Assembly: GCA_949358305.1 (NCBI GenBank)
Contig: OX442318.1
Location: forward strand, 11,018,517 to 11,082,516
DNA: 64,000 nt
Direction: 5' to 3'
Origin: Strigamia acuminata
Lineage: Eukaryota; Arthropoda; Chilopoda; Geophilomorpha; Linotaeniidae
The position numbers and the translations under genes were made by a program. This document shows positions 1 through 9,822 of the stretch, in pieces; the first letter of the stretch is position 1; each line of letters starts with the position of its first letter. The notes beneath the pieces are model-generated. The model searched no databases and had not been told where the DNA came from. It worked only from the letters and a program-made list of their open reading frames with translations.

Positions 1-3000
1 CGGATTCGGGATCATCGACTAGTTTGCAGTCTACTAGTTCGACTTCGGGTACGCCGAATAAGCCTTTTCGGCCGTTATCGCAAATTCAGTGTTTCAATTG
101 CAAGGAAATGGGACACTACGCGAACAAGTGCCCCAAACCCCGTGTCCAAGGCGCTGCCTCTTCCGCTCCATCCGCCAATCGTGGTCGACGCTCGAATTCG
201 CGCAACCGCAAGCGTGGACGCGGTGGTGGTGCTTCGCAGACGGCTACTGTTTCTTCGAATGTGGTGACCGGGATCAATTTCTTCGCGCGATCGGAATCGA
301 ATGTGTCTTCAGCTTCATCGAATGAGTGGCTCATCGATTCGGGTTCTTCCGACCATGTGTGTCCAGTGCGTGATCGTTTCACCAATTACAAGCCGGTCTC
401 CAATTATTTCATCATTTTAGGTGAAGGTCGTTCTCGAGTGGATGGTATTGGAGATGTGGTGTTGCGTGTTGGCCGTGGCGGCGCTGGGGGGTCTAATTTT
501 CCCGTGACTATGCATAATGTTTTGCATGCCCCTGCTTTCGCGCGTAATTTGGTGAGTTTGTCGAAGATCGACCGTGCCGGACTGCATTTGACAGCCGCGA
601 ATGGTATTATGTCCATTTATCACCCTAATGATAAAGCCAAACAATTTCTTTTGACGGCCAAACTGAAGGGTGATTTATATTCCCTTCAGAATATTTTGCC
701 CGCGGATCTTACATCTGCGAAGCCTCCTGCGGCTACATTCGCCCCAGTTCCCAAACAGGTTCTTTCTGCGTCGACTTTGCAGTCACCTGTCCGGCATGTC
801 ACTTTTGCCGAGGAACTTGTTTCAACCTCTTCTCCCAAACCCCCGAAGGGAAAGTTGTCTGATTTGGAGCTTTGGCACCGGAGATTTGGGCATTTTAATG
901 CCGACGGTATCCGTCACTTGGCGAAATCTCCGAATGCATCCGGAATAGAAATTTCTACTTCCGCATTGCCAGCATGTGCTGTGTGTGCCCGCGCCAAATC
1001 CACCCGTGCTTCATTTCCAAGCATTAAGGAAGGTATTTCTTCCAAGAAGCCTTTAGATTTGCTTCATATGGATGTTTGGGGTCATTCAAATACCACATCC
1101 ATCGGTGGCGCTCGTTATTTGTTGACGATCGTAGACGACTTTTCCCGTTACTCCTTTGTTGTGCCCATGAAAACGAAGGGGGAAGTTTTCGAAGTTTTTA
1201 AGCTATTCCATGCTCGGATGGAGGTTTTATGGGGGGCTGGCTGCATTAAAGCAGTCAGGACTGATAATGGCATGGAATTTTGTTCCAAAAATTTCGAAAA
1301 TTTCCTAGTCCAGCGCGGCATCAAAGCACAGCGCACGAATGTCTATACACCAGAGCAGAATGGCGTCGCGGAACGCCTTAACCGCACCTTACTTGAGGGC
1401 GTGCGTTCTTTCTTTTTGTCGACGTCTTTGCCTCGAGTGCTGTGGGCTGAGCTCGCGGTTACTATGATTTATTTGAAGAACCGCTTCCCACATAAGTCAC
1501 TGAACAATCTTGTCCCCTATTGTCTGTGGTATGGCAAGACTGTTCCACTCAAACACCTTAAGGTGATTGGGTCACGGTGTTTCGTGCACATCCCGAAGCA
1601 AGTCCGTGGTTCGAAATTCGAATCCCGAGCCTGGACTGGCGTCGTGGTTGGCTATGCTTTTCGCACGCGGGGTTATCGCGTGTGGTGCCCTAAGCGCAGA
1701 GAGGTTTTCGAGTCGAAACATATCCGTTTCGATGAGGAATGTATGTGGGGACATCCTCGTTTTTATGAGGGCACCGAAATCACTGATGAAGGTGCGATAT
1801 CGGTGGAGCTCGAGCCGGATTTTGGTTCTGACCCAATTCCTCCTCCACTTCCTCCGCGTCCTCCTGTGGGTGGTCTTCCACCGCCTACAATTCCTCCTCC
1901 GCCTCCTCCTGGACTTCCACCTCCTGGACTTCCACCTCCTGGACCTCCACCTCCTGGAATTCCACCTCTAGGTTCACCTATTGCTATGCAACCCCCATTG
2001 AGAGCACATCTTTTGCCTCCACCTCCTGTTCACTCGCCACTGCGTCAGCCTCCGCCTGCTTCTCCGGCTGTGGGGGGCAAGTGGACTCGTTCTGAGGTGA
2101 TTCGACAGTCTGGTGCGTCTATGGGTCACACTGATGTGTATTTTTTCCCACCGGATCGTACCAGATTGCGGAGTCATGGCGACGTAGAGCGATATTGCGC
2201 CGACAATCGTTTAGCATACGATCGAGATTCCTTTGACTTTAGCACCCGAAATGTGCCAGTTCAAATGGTTGATCCCCCACCGGTAGATCCTAATGTTTCT
2301 CTTCCACGCAGTCCTACGACTTCGGAAGAAGAAGCGTTTGCGGATTGCTATTCTACCGAACCACCACGGTACGCGCATTCCTTGTTTGCCCAGGTTCCTC
2401 GCACCTACAAGGAAGCTATTTCTAGCCCCGACCGTGTCCATTGGCAGAAAGCCATGGAGGAAGAGCTTGATCTCTTTCGTGAGCGAGGTGTTTACGAGGA
2501 AGTTGAAAAACCTCCTCCTGATGTAAACATTGTGGGGAATAAATGGGTCTACTACATCAAGCGTGATGCAGAAGGCATTGTGCGCCGTTTTAGGGCGATG
2601 TTAGTGGCTCAGGGTTTCAGCCAGAAGTACGGTGTTGACTATTCCGAGGTTTTTAGTCCCGTGGTCAATTACGTCTTGATACGCCTATTTTTTGTGCTTC
2701 TAGTAGTCGTTTTAGGCTGGCTAGACACACACCTTGATGTCAAGGGTGCCTATCTTTATGGCAACTTGGATGAAGCCATTTTTATGAGGATTCCCAGGGG
2801 CTGGGAAACTCCTCAAAACACTGGAAAAGTGTGGCGGCTTCATAAGGCTCTTTACGGCCTTCATCAGAGCGGGCGACAATGGAATTTTCGTCTCGTTGAA
2901 GTCTTGTTGGAGATTAATTTTCACAAGCTTCTAGGTGTGAATGGCGTTTTCATTTCCGACACATACGATGCCGTCATCCTGGTTTATGTCGATGACATGG

Positions 3001-3932
3001 TGTTATTCACCAAAGGACCCGGTCCTCGAGACCGAACTGTTAAAGCCCTTCGTGGATTTTTCACGATAACAGATCTTGGTCCGGTATCGAAGTTATTAGG
3101 CGTTCAGTTTGATCGCGACGGTGGACGGATTTCCATTCATCAACGCGATTACATTGATCGGATCGCGGAAGATTTCGGAATTTCCTCCGAGCGTCTGTGC
3201 AGGGTCCCGATCACCGTTGGCACAATGGTTAATTGCGCTAGAGAGGGAGAACGTGTGCTGAACGACGACGAATTCCCGTACCGTTCTCTCATTGGGTCGC
3301 TTCTGTTTCTTGCTTCTCGCACGCGCCCCGATATCCTCTTTCCGGTGATCTTGTTGTCCCAGTACAACACGTGCTTCACCTCAAAGCACGTGGCCCTTCT
3401 TCTTCAGGTTCTCCAGTATTTGAAGAACACGCGGAATTATTCGATTTCCCTTTCCGCGGTCACTGGAGACATCCTGTCAGGGCACTCCGACGCCTCTTGG
3501 ATCTCGGACCGAGATACAAGAAAGAGCTTCGGAGGGTACACGATTTCGATTTTCGGGGTTCCCATCTCCTGGGGCTGCTGTAAGCAGCGCTATTGCGCTT
3601 TAAGCATCATGGAGGCCGAGTTTTTGGCACTTCTCGATGGCGCGAAGGAGATCGTTTGGCTCCACGGCGCGATCGATCGGACCCGAATTTTCCGTTTGCC
3701 CACTCCGACGATGTTTTCTGATTCGTTGTCTACGATTTATTTTACGAGGAATGACATCGAAAAACGTCGGACCAAACATATCGATGTGCGCTATTTCTTT
3801 TTGCGGGATTGGCTTACCGAGGGCGTTTTTGTTTTGCGAAAGATTTCCGGCGATTTAAATCCCGCCGATATATTCACTAAGTTTTTCTCGCCTGCCCGTT
3901 TGCAATTTTTATGCAAACATTTCTTCCGGTAA
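1..3932 (+). CDS. Ty1/copia retrotransposon gag-pol polyprotein (5' end outside window)
   Basis: This single open frame of about 1,300 codons is already open at the window edge, so the upstream gag and 5' LTR are missing. Numbered from the codon at base 24, the domains follow copia order. There is a CCHC zinc knuckle (CFNCKEMGHYANKC, ~23-36) and an aspartic protease with IDSGSSDHV (~104). A GAG-pre-integrase segment has LWHRRFGH (~284). The integrase core has D in HMDVWG (~351), D in TDNGMEF (~413) and E in NGVAERLN (~449). A Pro-rich linker (~610-680) leads to reverse transcriptase with DVKGAYLYG, ALYGLHQSGRQW and YVDDMV (~987), then RNase H with HSDASW (~1154) and a late EAEF motif. Integrase before RT identifies copia rather than gypsy. 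No internal stop or frameshift is visible and the catalytic residues are present, so the protein could be functional. It would make the cDNA in a cytoplasmic particle and insert it into the genome. Confidence 0.95.
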   Translation, partial: DSGSSTSLQSTSSTSGTPNKPFRPLSQIQCFNCKEMGHYANKCPKPRVQGAASSAPSANRGRRSNSRNRKRGRGGGASQTATVSSNVVTGINFFARSESNVSSASSNEWLIDSGSSDHVCPVRDRFTNYKPVSNYFIILGEGRSRVDGIGDVVLRVGRGGAGGSNFPVTMHNVLHAPAFARNLVSLSKIDRAGLHLTAANGIMSIYHPNDKAKQFLLTAKLKGDLYSLQNILPADLTSAKPPAATFAPVPKQVLSASTLQSPVRHVTFAEELVSTSSPKPPKGKLSDLELWHRRFGHFNADGIRHLAKSPNASGIEISTSALPACAVCARAKSTRASFPSIKEGISSKKPLDLLHMDVWGHSNTTSIGGARYLLTIVDDFSRYSFVVPMKTKGEVFEVFKLFHARMEVLWGAGCIKAVRTDNGMEFCSKNFENFLVQRGIKAQRTNVYTPEQNGVAERLNRTLLEGVRSFFLSTSLPRVLWAELAVTMIYLKNRFPHKSLNNLVPYCLWYGKTVPLKHLKVIGSRCFVHIPKQVRGSKFESRAWTGVVVGYAFRTRGYRVWCPKRREVFESKHIRFDEECMWGHPRFYEGTEITDEGAISVELEPDFGSDPIPPPLPPRPPVGGLPPPTIPPPPPPGLPPPGLPPPGPPPPGIPPLGSPIAMQPPLRAHLLPPPPVHSPLRQPPPASPAVGGKWTRSEVIRQSGASMGHTDVYFFPPDRTRLRSHGDVERYCADNRLAYDRDSFDFSTRNVPVQMVDPPPVDPNVSLPRSPTTSEEEAFADCYSTEPPRYAHSLFAQVPRTYKEAISSPDRVHWQKAMEEELDLFRERGVYEEVEKPPPDVNIVGNKWVYYIKRDAEGIVRRFRAMLVAQGFSQKYGVDYSEVFSPVVNYVLIRLFFVLLVVVLGWLDTHLDVKGAYLYGNLDEAIFMRIPRGWETPQNTGKVWRLHKALYGLHQSGRQWNFRLVEVLLEINFHKLLGVNGVFISDTYDAVILVYVDDMVLFTKGPGPRDRTVKALRGFFTITDLGPVSKLLGVQFDRDGGRISIHQRDYIDRIAEDFGISSERLCRVPITVGTMVNCAREGERVLNDDEFPYRSLIGSLLFLASRTRPDILFPVILLSQYNTCFTSKHVALLLQVLQYLKNTRNYSISLSAVTGDILSGHSDASWISDRDTRKSFGGYTISIFGVPISWGCCKQRYCALSIMEAEFLALLDGAKEIVWLHGAIDRTRIFRLPTPTMFSDSLSTIYFTRNDIEKRRTKHIDVRYFFLRDWLTEGVFVLRKISGDLNPADIFTKFFSPARLQFLCKHFFR

Positions 3933-4093
3933 TTTCTTCGATTATAGTTTTTTGTTTTCCCGCATTTGTGCATTTGTCAATTGGTTGATTCTGATTTTTA
4001 TCACTGCTTGTTATGTACCGCAACCAATTGACTATCGATATTGTTTTTGGGTTTTTGTGTTTCTTTTCGACTGAGATTTATTTATTATCTCGG

Positions 4094-4108
4094 AGAATGG
4101 GGGGCTCT
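4094..4108 (+). other. Polypurine tract of the copia element
   Basis: A purine run (GAGAATGGGGGGC followed by TCT) sits directly before the putative 3' LTR. This is the usual position of the plus-strand primer in LTR retrotransposons. Confidence 0.7.
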
Positions 4109-4418
4109 TGTTGGGCTTTTTATTCCCCGAGATTGATTGTTTACTGTTTATTCTCAATGTTCATTTTGCTGTTTTGATATTTATCAGTTTGTAAATTAGT
4201 GAACATTGATTTCTGTATGGATCAAATGAGATCCCGTATTTGACATTGTTTTGTTTGTTAGATTTCGTTTATCGGGTTTTGTTTAACCCAAGTTTATGTA
4301 TCGCCTTTTAAGTTTTTTTTTATCACTTGTAAATTTTTCCTTTACGTGTGCAAAGCTGCACTTGCAAATAAACGATGTTTATTTTGTTTTTCCCGCCTCA
4401 TCTCTTCTAAAAACAACA
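4109..4418 (+). repeat. 3' LTR of the copia element
   Basis: This stretch of about 310 bp begins TGTTG and ends CAACA, a perfect 5-bp terminal inverted repeat. It follows the polypurine tract and carries an AATAAA signal near 4366. The 5' LTR lies outside the window, so the boundary is inferred from the termini and not from a repeat match. Confidence 0.75.
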
Positions 4419-7252
4419 AGGTTGAACCGGAAGAAAATCGGGAAAAGCCCGATGGAAACGAAAAGGTAAAAATAACAAAGAATTTAATTTGTGGCTAAAC
4501 CACGAAAATACGTGAAACAAGATTCATAAAAGAAAACATCTTTATGTCAACAAACGAAAAATGACACGAGCCATTATTTAAAATTCAACACGTGTAAAAA
4601 GCACATGGTCGACCATGGCGCCATCTTGAATCCAAATTCGGAATTTAACAAAAATCTAATTTTTATGTATTCATTCCTCAGCCGGAACACCAACTTACGT
4701 GGGGACCCATCGATCCACAAAACGTGTCTTCGGGTACACTCTGGAGAAGCGAAATTCCGACCCCATTTCGAAGAGCGTTAGAGGACGACGTCGACACCGG
4801 ACCATGGAAAATTCGGCTCACTTCATCCCGAGCCCGATCGCGATTTTGGGCAAGTCAGGAGACCCTGATACACTACTTCCCAGAAAAGATGCGCGACGCA
4901 CTGAGGACTGAAATTCCAGAACGCGACGACGCACCAGCACCACTCCCAAACAAGTTTTTGGAAAAGGACTATCCAAGCGAGCCCGAAGAGTGGGCTGTCC
5001 TCGAGAGGTGGCAAAACGCCGCTACAGACGAAGAGCGCCGACAAATACACAGAGACTATTACAACGAAGTCAGACGGACGGCGTATCGAGATCTCTTCAA
5101 AATACTGAAACCAGCAGGGTATTCGACAGATGAGATAAAAACTTGGTTAAGCCAGGTTCGAGGAGAAAGACCAGACGTTCCCAACTGGCGGCCCGAACAC
5201 GGATTTATTACCTCACAGAAAGCAATGCACCAGCTCCACTACCTGGGCATCTTTGGGCGCAAGCGACAGAAAGCGGAGAAGCGACTCTCGAGCGAATTAT
5301 TAAATCACACACACGACAACAAGCGACGACGCCTGGATCAGCCAAGCACGTCGTACAACACGCACGATCGATCGCAGTCTCATCCTCGAGTTTATTACCG
5401 ACACGCTCGAGAACCCTCGCCGCGACGAGAGCCCAGAGTCGAGAAGCCACGGGAGGTCGAGACATACCGCTACTCCAGAAATCGACCGAACCAACGCGGA
5501 TGCCTCAGGTTATCAAGGCCACGAGCAGAAACATGGGGACGCTTTGAGAGATCACGTGAAGTCGATGAGGTAGAGACTTTGCAAGTGGAAGTTCGACAAG
5601 AAGTGCCATTAACGATCGAACACGAACAATCGGCAGAGCCGATGATCGTACCGGAACAAGAGAGAAAATATACCGAAGCCGACATGGTAGCAGCAGTCCT
5701 GAAGGCCAAAAATGAACAATCGAAGCCTGTCTACCGGCCGACTAAATCGATCGAAATGAGCATAACTTCGGTGCCAAGTGTGTTCATCAAAACACCGACA
5801 AAGCCAGCCACCAGCGTGCCTTCTAGTCTGCCCAGCGCATTCCGAAAAACTGTGGTCATCGGAGCCCCGACATCGCTGAGTCCCTTTGAACAACTCAAAC
5901 GACGACAAGATCGTTTTGGACCAATTTTCCCAGCCGTACCGGAAGAAACGCGAAGCGAGACTTCTACGTTGAGAACACCGATTGTTTGGGATGAGCCCGA
6001 ACCCGATGTTCAACGAGTTTTAATTAACTCAAGACAAGATACCGTAGTTAGAGTCGACGAAAGCAATCAAACGCCTTCAAGACCACCCCCCAATAACAGA
6101 TCTTCGGACACTCGAGCCACAACCCAGTTTGATCCAACATCGTGTGAATTACAGTCGTTCCTCGATACAACCACGATCGAGCAAGCAAAAGAGATGGTGT
6201 CCGACATCGATGACTACCAAGCCAGAACGATGCAGATCGCCGTGACGAATATCCGAAGCGCGGCCATCGAGTTCACCAACAGCCCTGGACGAGATCACCC
6301 GTCACGAATGGCACGAACGACAGTCGTAATCACCGACATGATGTCGCTAGTGCTGGCCGCATCTACGTTTAGAAACGCCCGTGTGGCACTGGCAGCCTGG
6401 GCGGTCGTCGCACATGAAAGTTTTCAGCTGCCTCCCGCTCTCGTCGAGCGATGGCTAAAATTGGTTCCTTCCTGTATCCAGGTCCGCGCGCAATTAATTG
6501 CAGAAGATGCCGACCCAGAACGATCATACCAGGTAGTCCGAGCTGTGGCTGTACCACAAAGCGAACCGGTCGTACTAACCAACAAACCCCTTCCTGAGAC
6601 TCCGGCGAGCCAGACAGTCCCAGCAGTCACTCCAGAGGAGACGATAAAGTTCCCCGAAGGACTGGTTCCGATCGAAGGCGTGAAAGTAGTCGTCCGGAAG
6701 ACGAAGACAAAACCAAAGATCCTGCGGCCCAAGAGAAAATTAGAGCCGAAACCTTTGCCTCCGATCGACGCACAACTCAAACACTACTACCCGAGTTTGA
6801 CGATGACCCAGAAGACGAAGAACCAGATCAAGCGATCGAGCGACCACGGCCACTCGCTCTACTTATGGATGGAGCGAACTCTAGAGGCAGGTCCAGGCGT
6901 CGATTTCATTCAGCACCAACGTCTGCTGCGTGCACACCGCGCCCCGAAGAATCCGGCCGAAGCCCAGAAGATCCACCATACCAATCAAGGCCTGGCCCCC
7001 TTCCTCTCGCGTATCTGGGTACATGAACGAGTCGGCGCCCCCTACGAACCAGTTGGCGGCCACGATCGATACTTCATCGGGGAGTTTGAAGACCCGAGCG
7101 ATCGTTCATCACGTCTCACCTCGATTTTGCCGATCGCCGAACCAACGACTCCAGCAACTCCGGAGATGGCTAAACCACCTGTAACCGAAGAATTACCTCC
7201 ACCTCCGCCTCCGGACGTTCCTCAGGGATCATCTGAAAAGGAAGCGAACTAA
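4419..7252 (+). CDS. Unidentified retroelement ORF, about 842 codons
   Basis: A frame is open from about base 4649 to the stop at 7252, but it has no ATG near its 5' end. The first in-frame Met follows FPE, about 57 codons after GTG 4724. A pyrimidine-rich stretch ending CAG at 4681 looks like a splice acceptor, so the N-terminus may come from a spliced upstream exon or have been lost when the copia element landed next to it. The product is hydrophilic and rich in Arg, Glu and Pro. It has a charged N-terminal helical region (YPSEPEEWAVLERW), a basic middle, an Ala-rich segment (TFRNARVALAAWAVVAH, ~540) and a Pro-rich tail. I see no zinc knuckle, protease, RT, integrase, signal peptide or membrane segment. 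Its position just before a purine tract and an LTR suggests either the Gag of a non-autonomous LTR element or a third ORF of a larger one. I do not recognise the family. Confidence 0.55.
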
Positions 7253-7309
7253 ATCTAACTTTGAGTTTTCGCAATGTTTGTTGTTTTATTGTAAATCCCC
7301 CAACAACAT

Positions 7310-7325
7310 TGCTGAGGAGGGGACG
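7310..7325 (+). other. Polypurine tract of the unidentified LTR element
   Basis: The purine run GCTGAGGAGGGGACG lies between the end of the 842-codon ORF and the TGTGGTGACC start of the LTR. Confidence 0.65.
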
Positions 7326-7935
7326 TGTGGTGACCACGAGGTCACAAAAGTGTTTTAATTAATCATAACTTAATAAATAGTAATTTTAATATTGATAGTA
7401 AAATGATTGTCAGATTATTGCGGGAAAACTAGCTATACTAGTTTTACCGTTTCTGCGGGACTGACGTGACAACGTCATAGATTTGCATAATTCCCCGAAT
7501 TTATGCAAATACGTCATTTCCGGTCCAGCCACTATTTAAACCCGTATCTGACCGGAAACCCCCACTATATAGATACCAGAGCAACATTAGCATCACCACC
7601 TCACCGTCAGGCCGTTTTACCGGATTGATAGAGGATCGATGCCCGTTGCCAAATTCATCTATAAATCACAGTCACAGATATTTATCGTAGCAATACTACG
7701 ATAGTAATATCTACCGAAGCGAAGCGTTTGCGAACACGTGTTTCGCCAGACGCCATTACCCTAGACAACAGAAACCACGTGTAAGACTGCCGTGCAGCAA
7801 CAAATCGTATCCGCCGACAAGGATCCGAGACCACAACATTGTTAAGTATATTTGTATTATATTACAAGTGTGAAATAAAAGGTTATTATTGTAAGATATT
7901 GTGTAAGTTTATTTACCGGAATCAAGGTTACGACA
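7326..7935 (+). repeat. 3' LTR of the unidentified element
   Basis: An LTR of about 610 bp runs from TGTGGTGACC after a purine tract to ...TTACGACA. It contains TATA-like sequences (CTATTTAAA near 7532 and CTATATAG near 7564) and AATAAA near 7874. NLR-homologous sequence resumes about 27 bp downstream, which supports the 3' boundary. The partner LTR is not in the window. Confidence 0.6.
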
Positions 7936-7962
7936 AGGTTGTACTGTAAAGTCATTTTTGTT

Positions 7963-8130
7963 TGGAACAAAGTATGTTTAGCGTCAGATTTCAAACATTT
8001 GAGTGTCCTCAGCAAAGAGTTGTCCAAAATCAATGTAACCCACGACCATGACACAAACATGGAATATGTGAATGAAATAATAATGAATCATAAACCATGG
8101 GTTGTGCATCTATTGTCAATAACGCGATAA
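7963..8130 (+). pseudogene. C-terminal remnant of an NLR paralog (copy 0)
   Basis: About 55 residues from WNKVCLASDFKHLSVL to the stop after LLSITR match the last residues of the intact NLR at 28.7-28.9 kb, including the shared motif NVTHDHDTN. The rest of this copy is replaced by the retroelements upstream. The coding piece is followed by the same 3' UTR as the intact gene. Confidence 0.85.
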
Positions 8131-8270
8131 TAATTTGAACTTGTAGTGTAATGTAATTTTTTTGTGTTCCTAGATATAAGATACAGCTACTGTATGCTTA
8201 ATACTGCATCTTTACACATTACGAATGTAATAAAGTCATTAATAAAGCTCATCTTACTTGCTGATTCACA
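8131..8270 (+). other. 3' UTR of NLR copy 0 with AATAAA signals
   Basis: This aligns with the 3' UTR of the intact NLR (28897-28914 plus 29526-29660), including the GATACAGCTACTGTAT segment and the paired AATAAA signals. It lacks the 611-bp MITE present there and so shows the empty insertion site. Confidence 0.8.
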
Positions 8271-9822
8271 GTCCCATTCTTCCCTAATGCAAGTTAATAC
8301 AATTTGTCAAAGATAATGGAAACAAAAGAGAAATGCTTCCATACAAGCACGAAATCTGCGAATATAAATTGACTTCATTTATGAAGCTGAGCAATACCAA
8401 GTTTCATTATTGTAGACAATGTTAAAACGAGTCAAAAAAAGCAATAAAACTTGGAAGAAAATTCATTGGGTACGTCAAATACTCCATTTTCTTTACCCAA
8501 ACATCAAAATTACCATACAAATATACAATCAACGCATTTTAATTCGTACCACGAAAAGTTTTCCCTTCATTGTAATGACTGCGAGTGCTGAAGTGAAGCA
8601 TCACAGAAATAGAAATTTCCAGATACTGACTAAATTTCAGTAGTGTTTTATAAAATATGTGGATAAGAAAAAATAAATTTCTGAAGCGTCACAAATTTGT
8701 CACACTTGATAAGATAAAATTGAAAACCAACAAACACCCACTGAGGCAATTGTGCCGACATTCGAAGACCGCTACCTTTGTTAGCAGCGAAACACAGTAC
8801 AGGAATACAAAATGTATGTAAATCTCACATGTTTCAGTCTAAAATAAGAAATAATTGAGAGGAACTATAAACAATTTATTTAAAGATCATTGAGGAATTT
8901 CAAAATTACCCGTATCAGCAATTCACGATCCTTCCCTCCTGAGTTTAGCAGCCATGTTTGCTATGGCACAATGTCAAGCTAATATTTTGATAATAGAATG
9001 GTAGAATCACCGTTACACCATTGACGTGTAATGAACATGAGGTGTAAATATTACGGTTTTACATGCAGCTATAGTGTGAGTTTTACCGGCATGTTGTTGT
9101 AACTGAGAACGAATTTTTTTCAATGAAAATTGAGCCAAAACAAGCATAAACAGCATTTTTAGATGTCTAATATGTTGGAAATTGGCCTGAATTTCTATAC
9201 TTTGACTTAAATTTTAGTAATAATCTTCAGAATATCAAGAAAACTCAAATTTCAGGCCCAAATTCCAATATAATTATTCAGCTAAACTGAAGGGAAGTTT
9301 TTTTTGTCCACGTGGACGAGAAAAACTTCTCAGCTGTACAGTTGTTTTAAGTTTGTTCACGAGGAGGCAATATTGCAGAGACCAGAGTTCATCAGTTGGT
9401 GGCATTTAAAGACCACGCCCTACTTCCGTTAGCTCTGGAAGTAACACACAAAACATTCATAATAATAATAATACAGTAATAATATAAATAACAAAAAAAG
9501 TCATCCCTTTTCATGAATAATATACACATACAGATTTAGTTTCACTGTTTTAAACAATGGTAACAACAACTGTGTATGGACTAATACAGCATTATGCAAT
9601 CTGCCAATCATCTTCAATAATGGTCATCCTGTTCGCCATTCAGGAATGGCAAATGGCTGATAGTTGAGCAATGTGCATGCTTTTTTTCTTTAAAATAGTA
9701 AAATACTGTATAAGTGCACACTAAAAGTTTGTTGATGTTACACAATTTAATTTAGTACTAATTATTTACAATATATTACATTCAAATGCAATTTATATTT
9801 TATAGATTAAACATTTTAAATC
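8271..9822. other. Upstream region of NLR copy 1
   Basis: No gene was found. 8640-8990 matches sequence upstream of other NLR copies (23.2-23.4, 19.8-20.0 and 24.9-25.1 kb), including GCAGCCATGTTTGCT. 9280-9345 holds a fragment of the MITE family seen at 50.1 kb (CTGAAGGGAAGTTTTTTTTG). 9460-9490 is AT-rich simple sequence. Confidence 0.6.
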
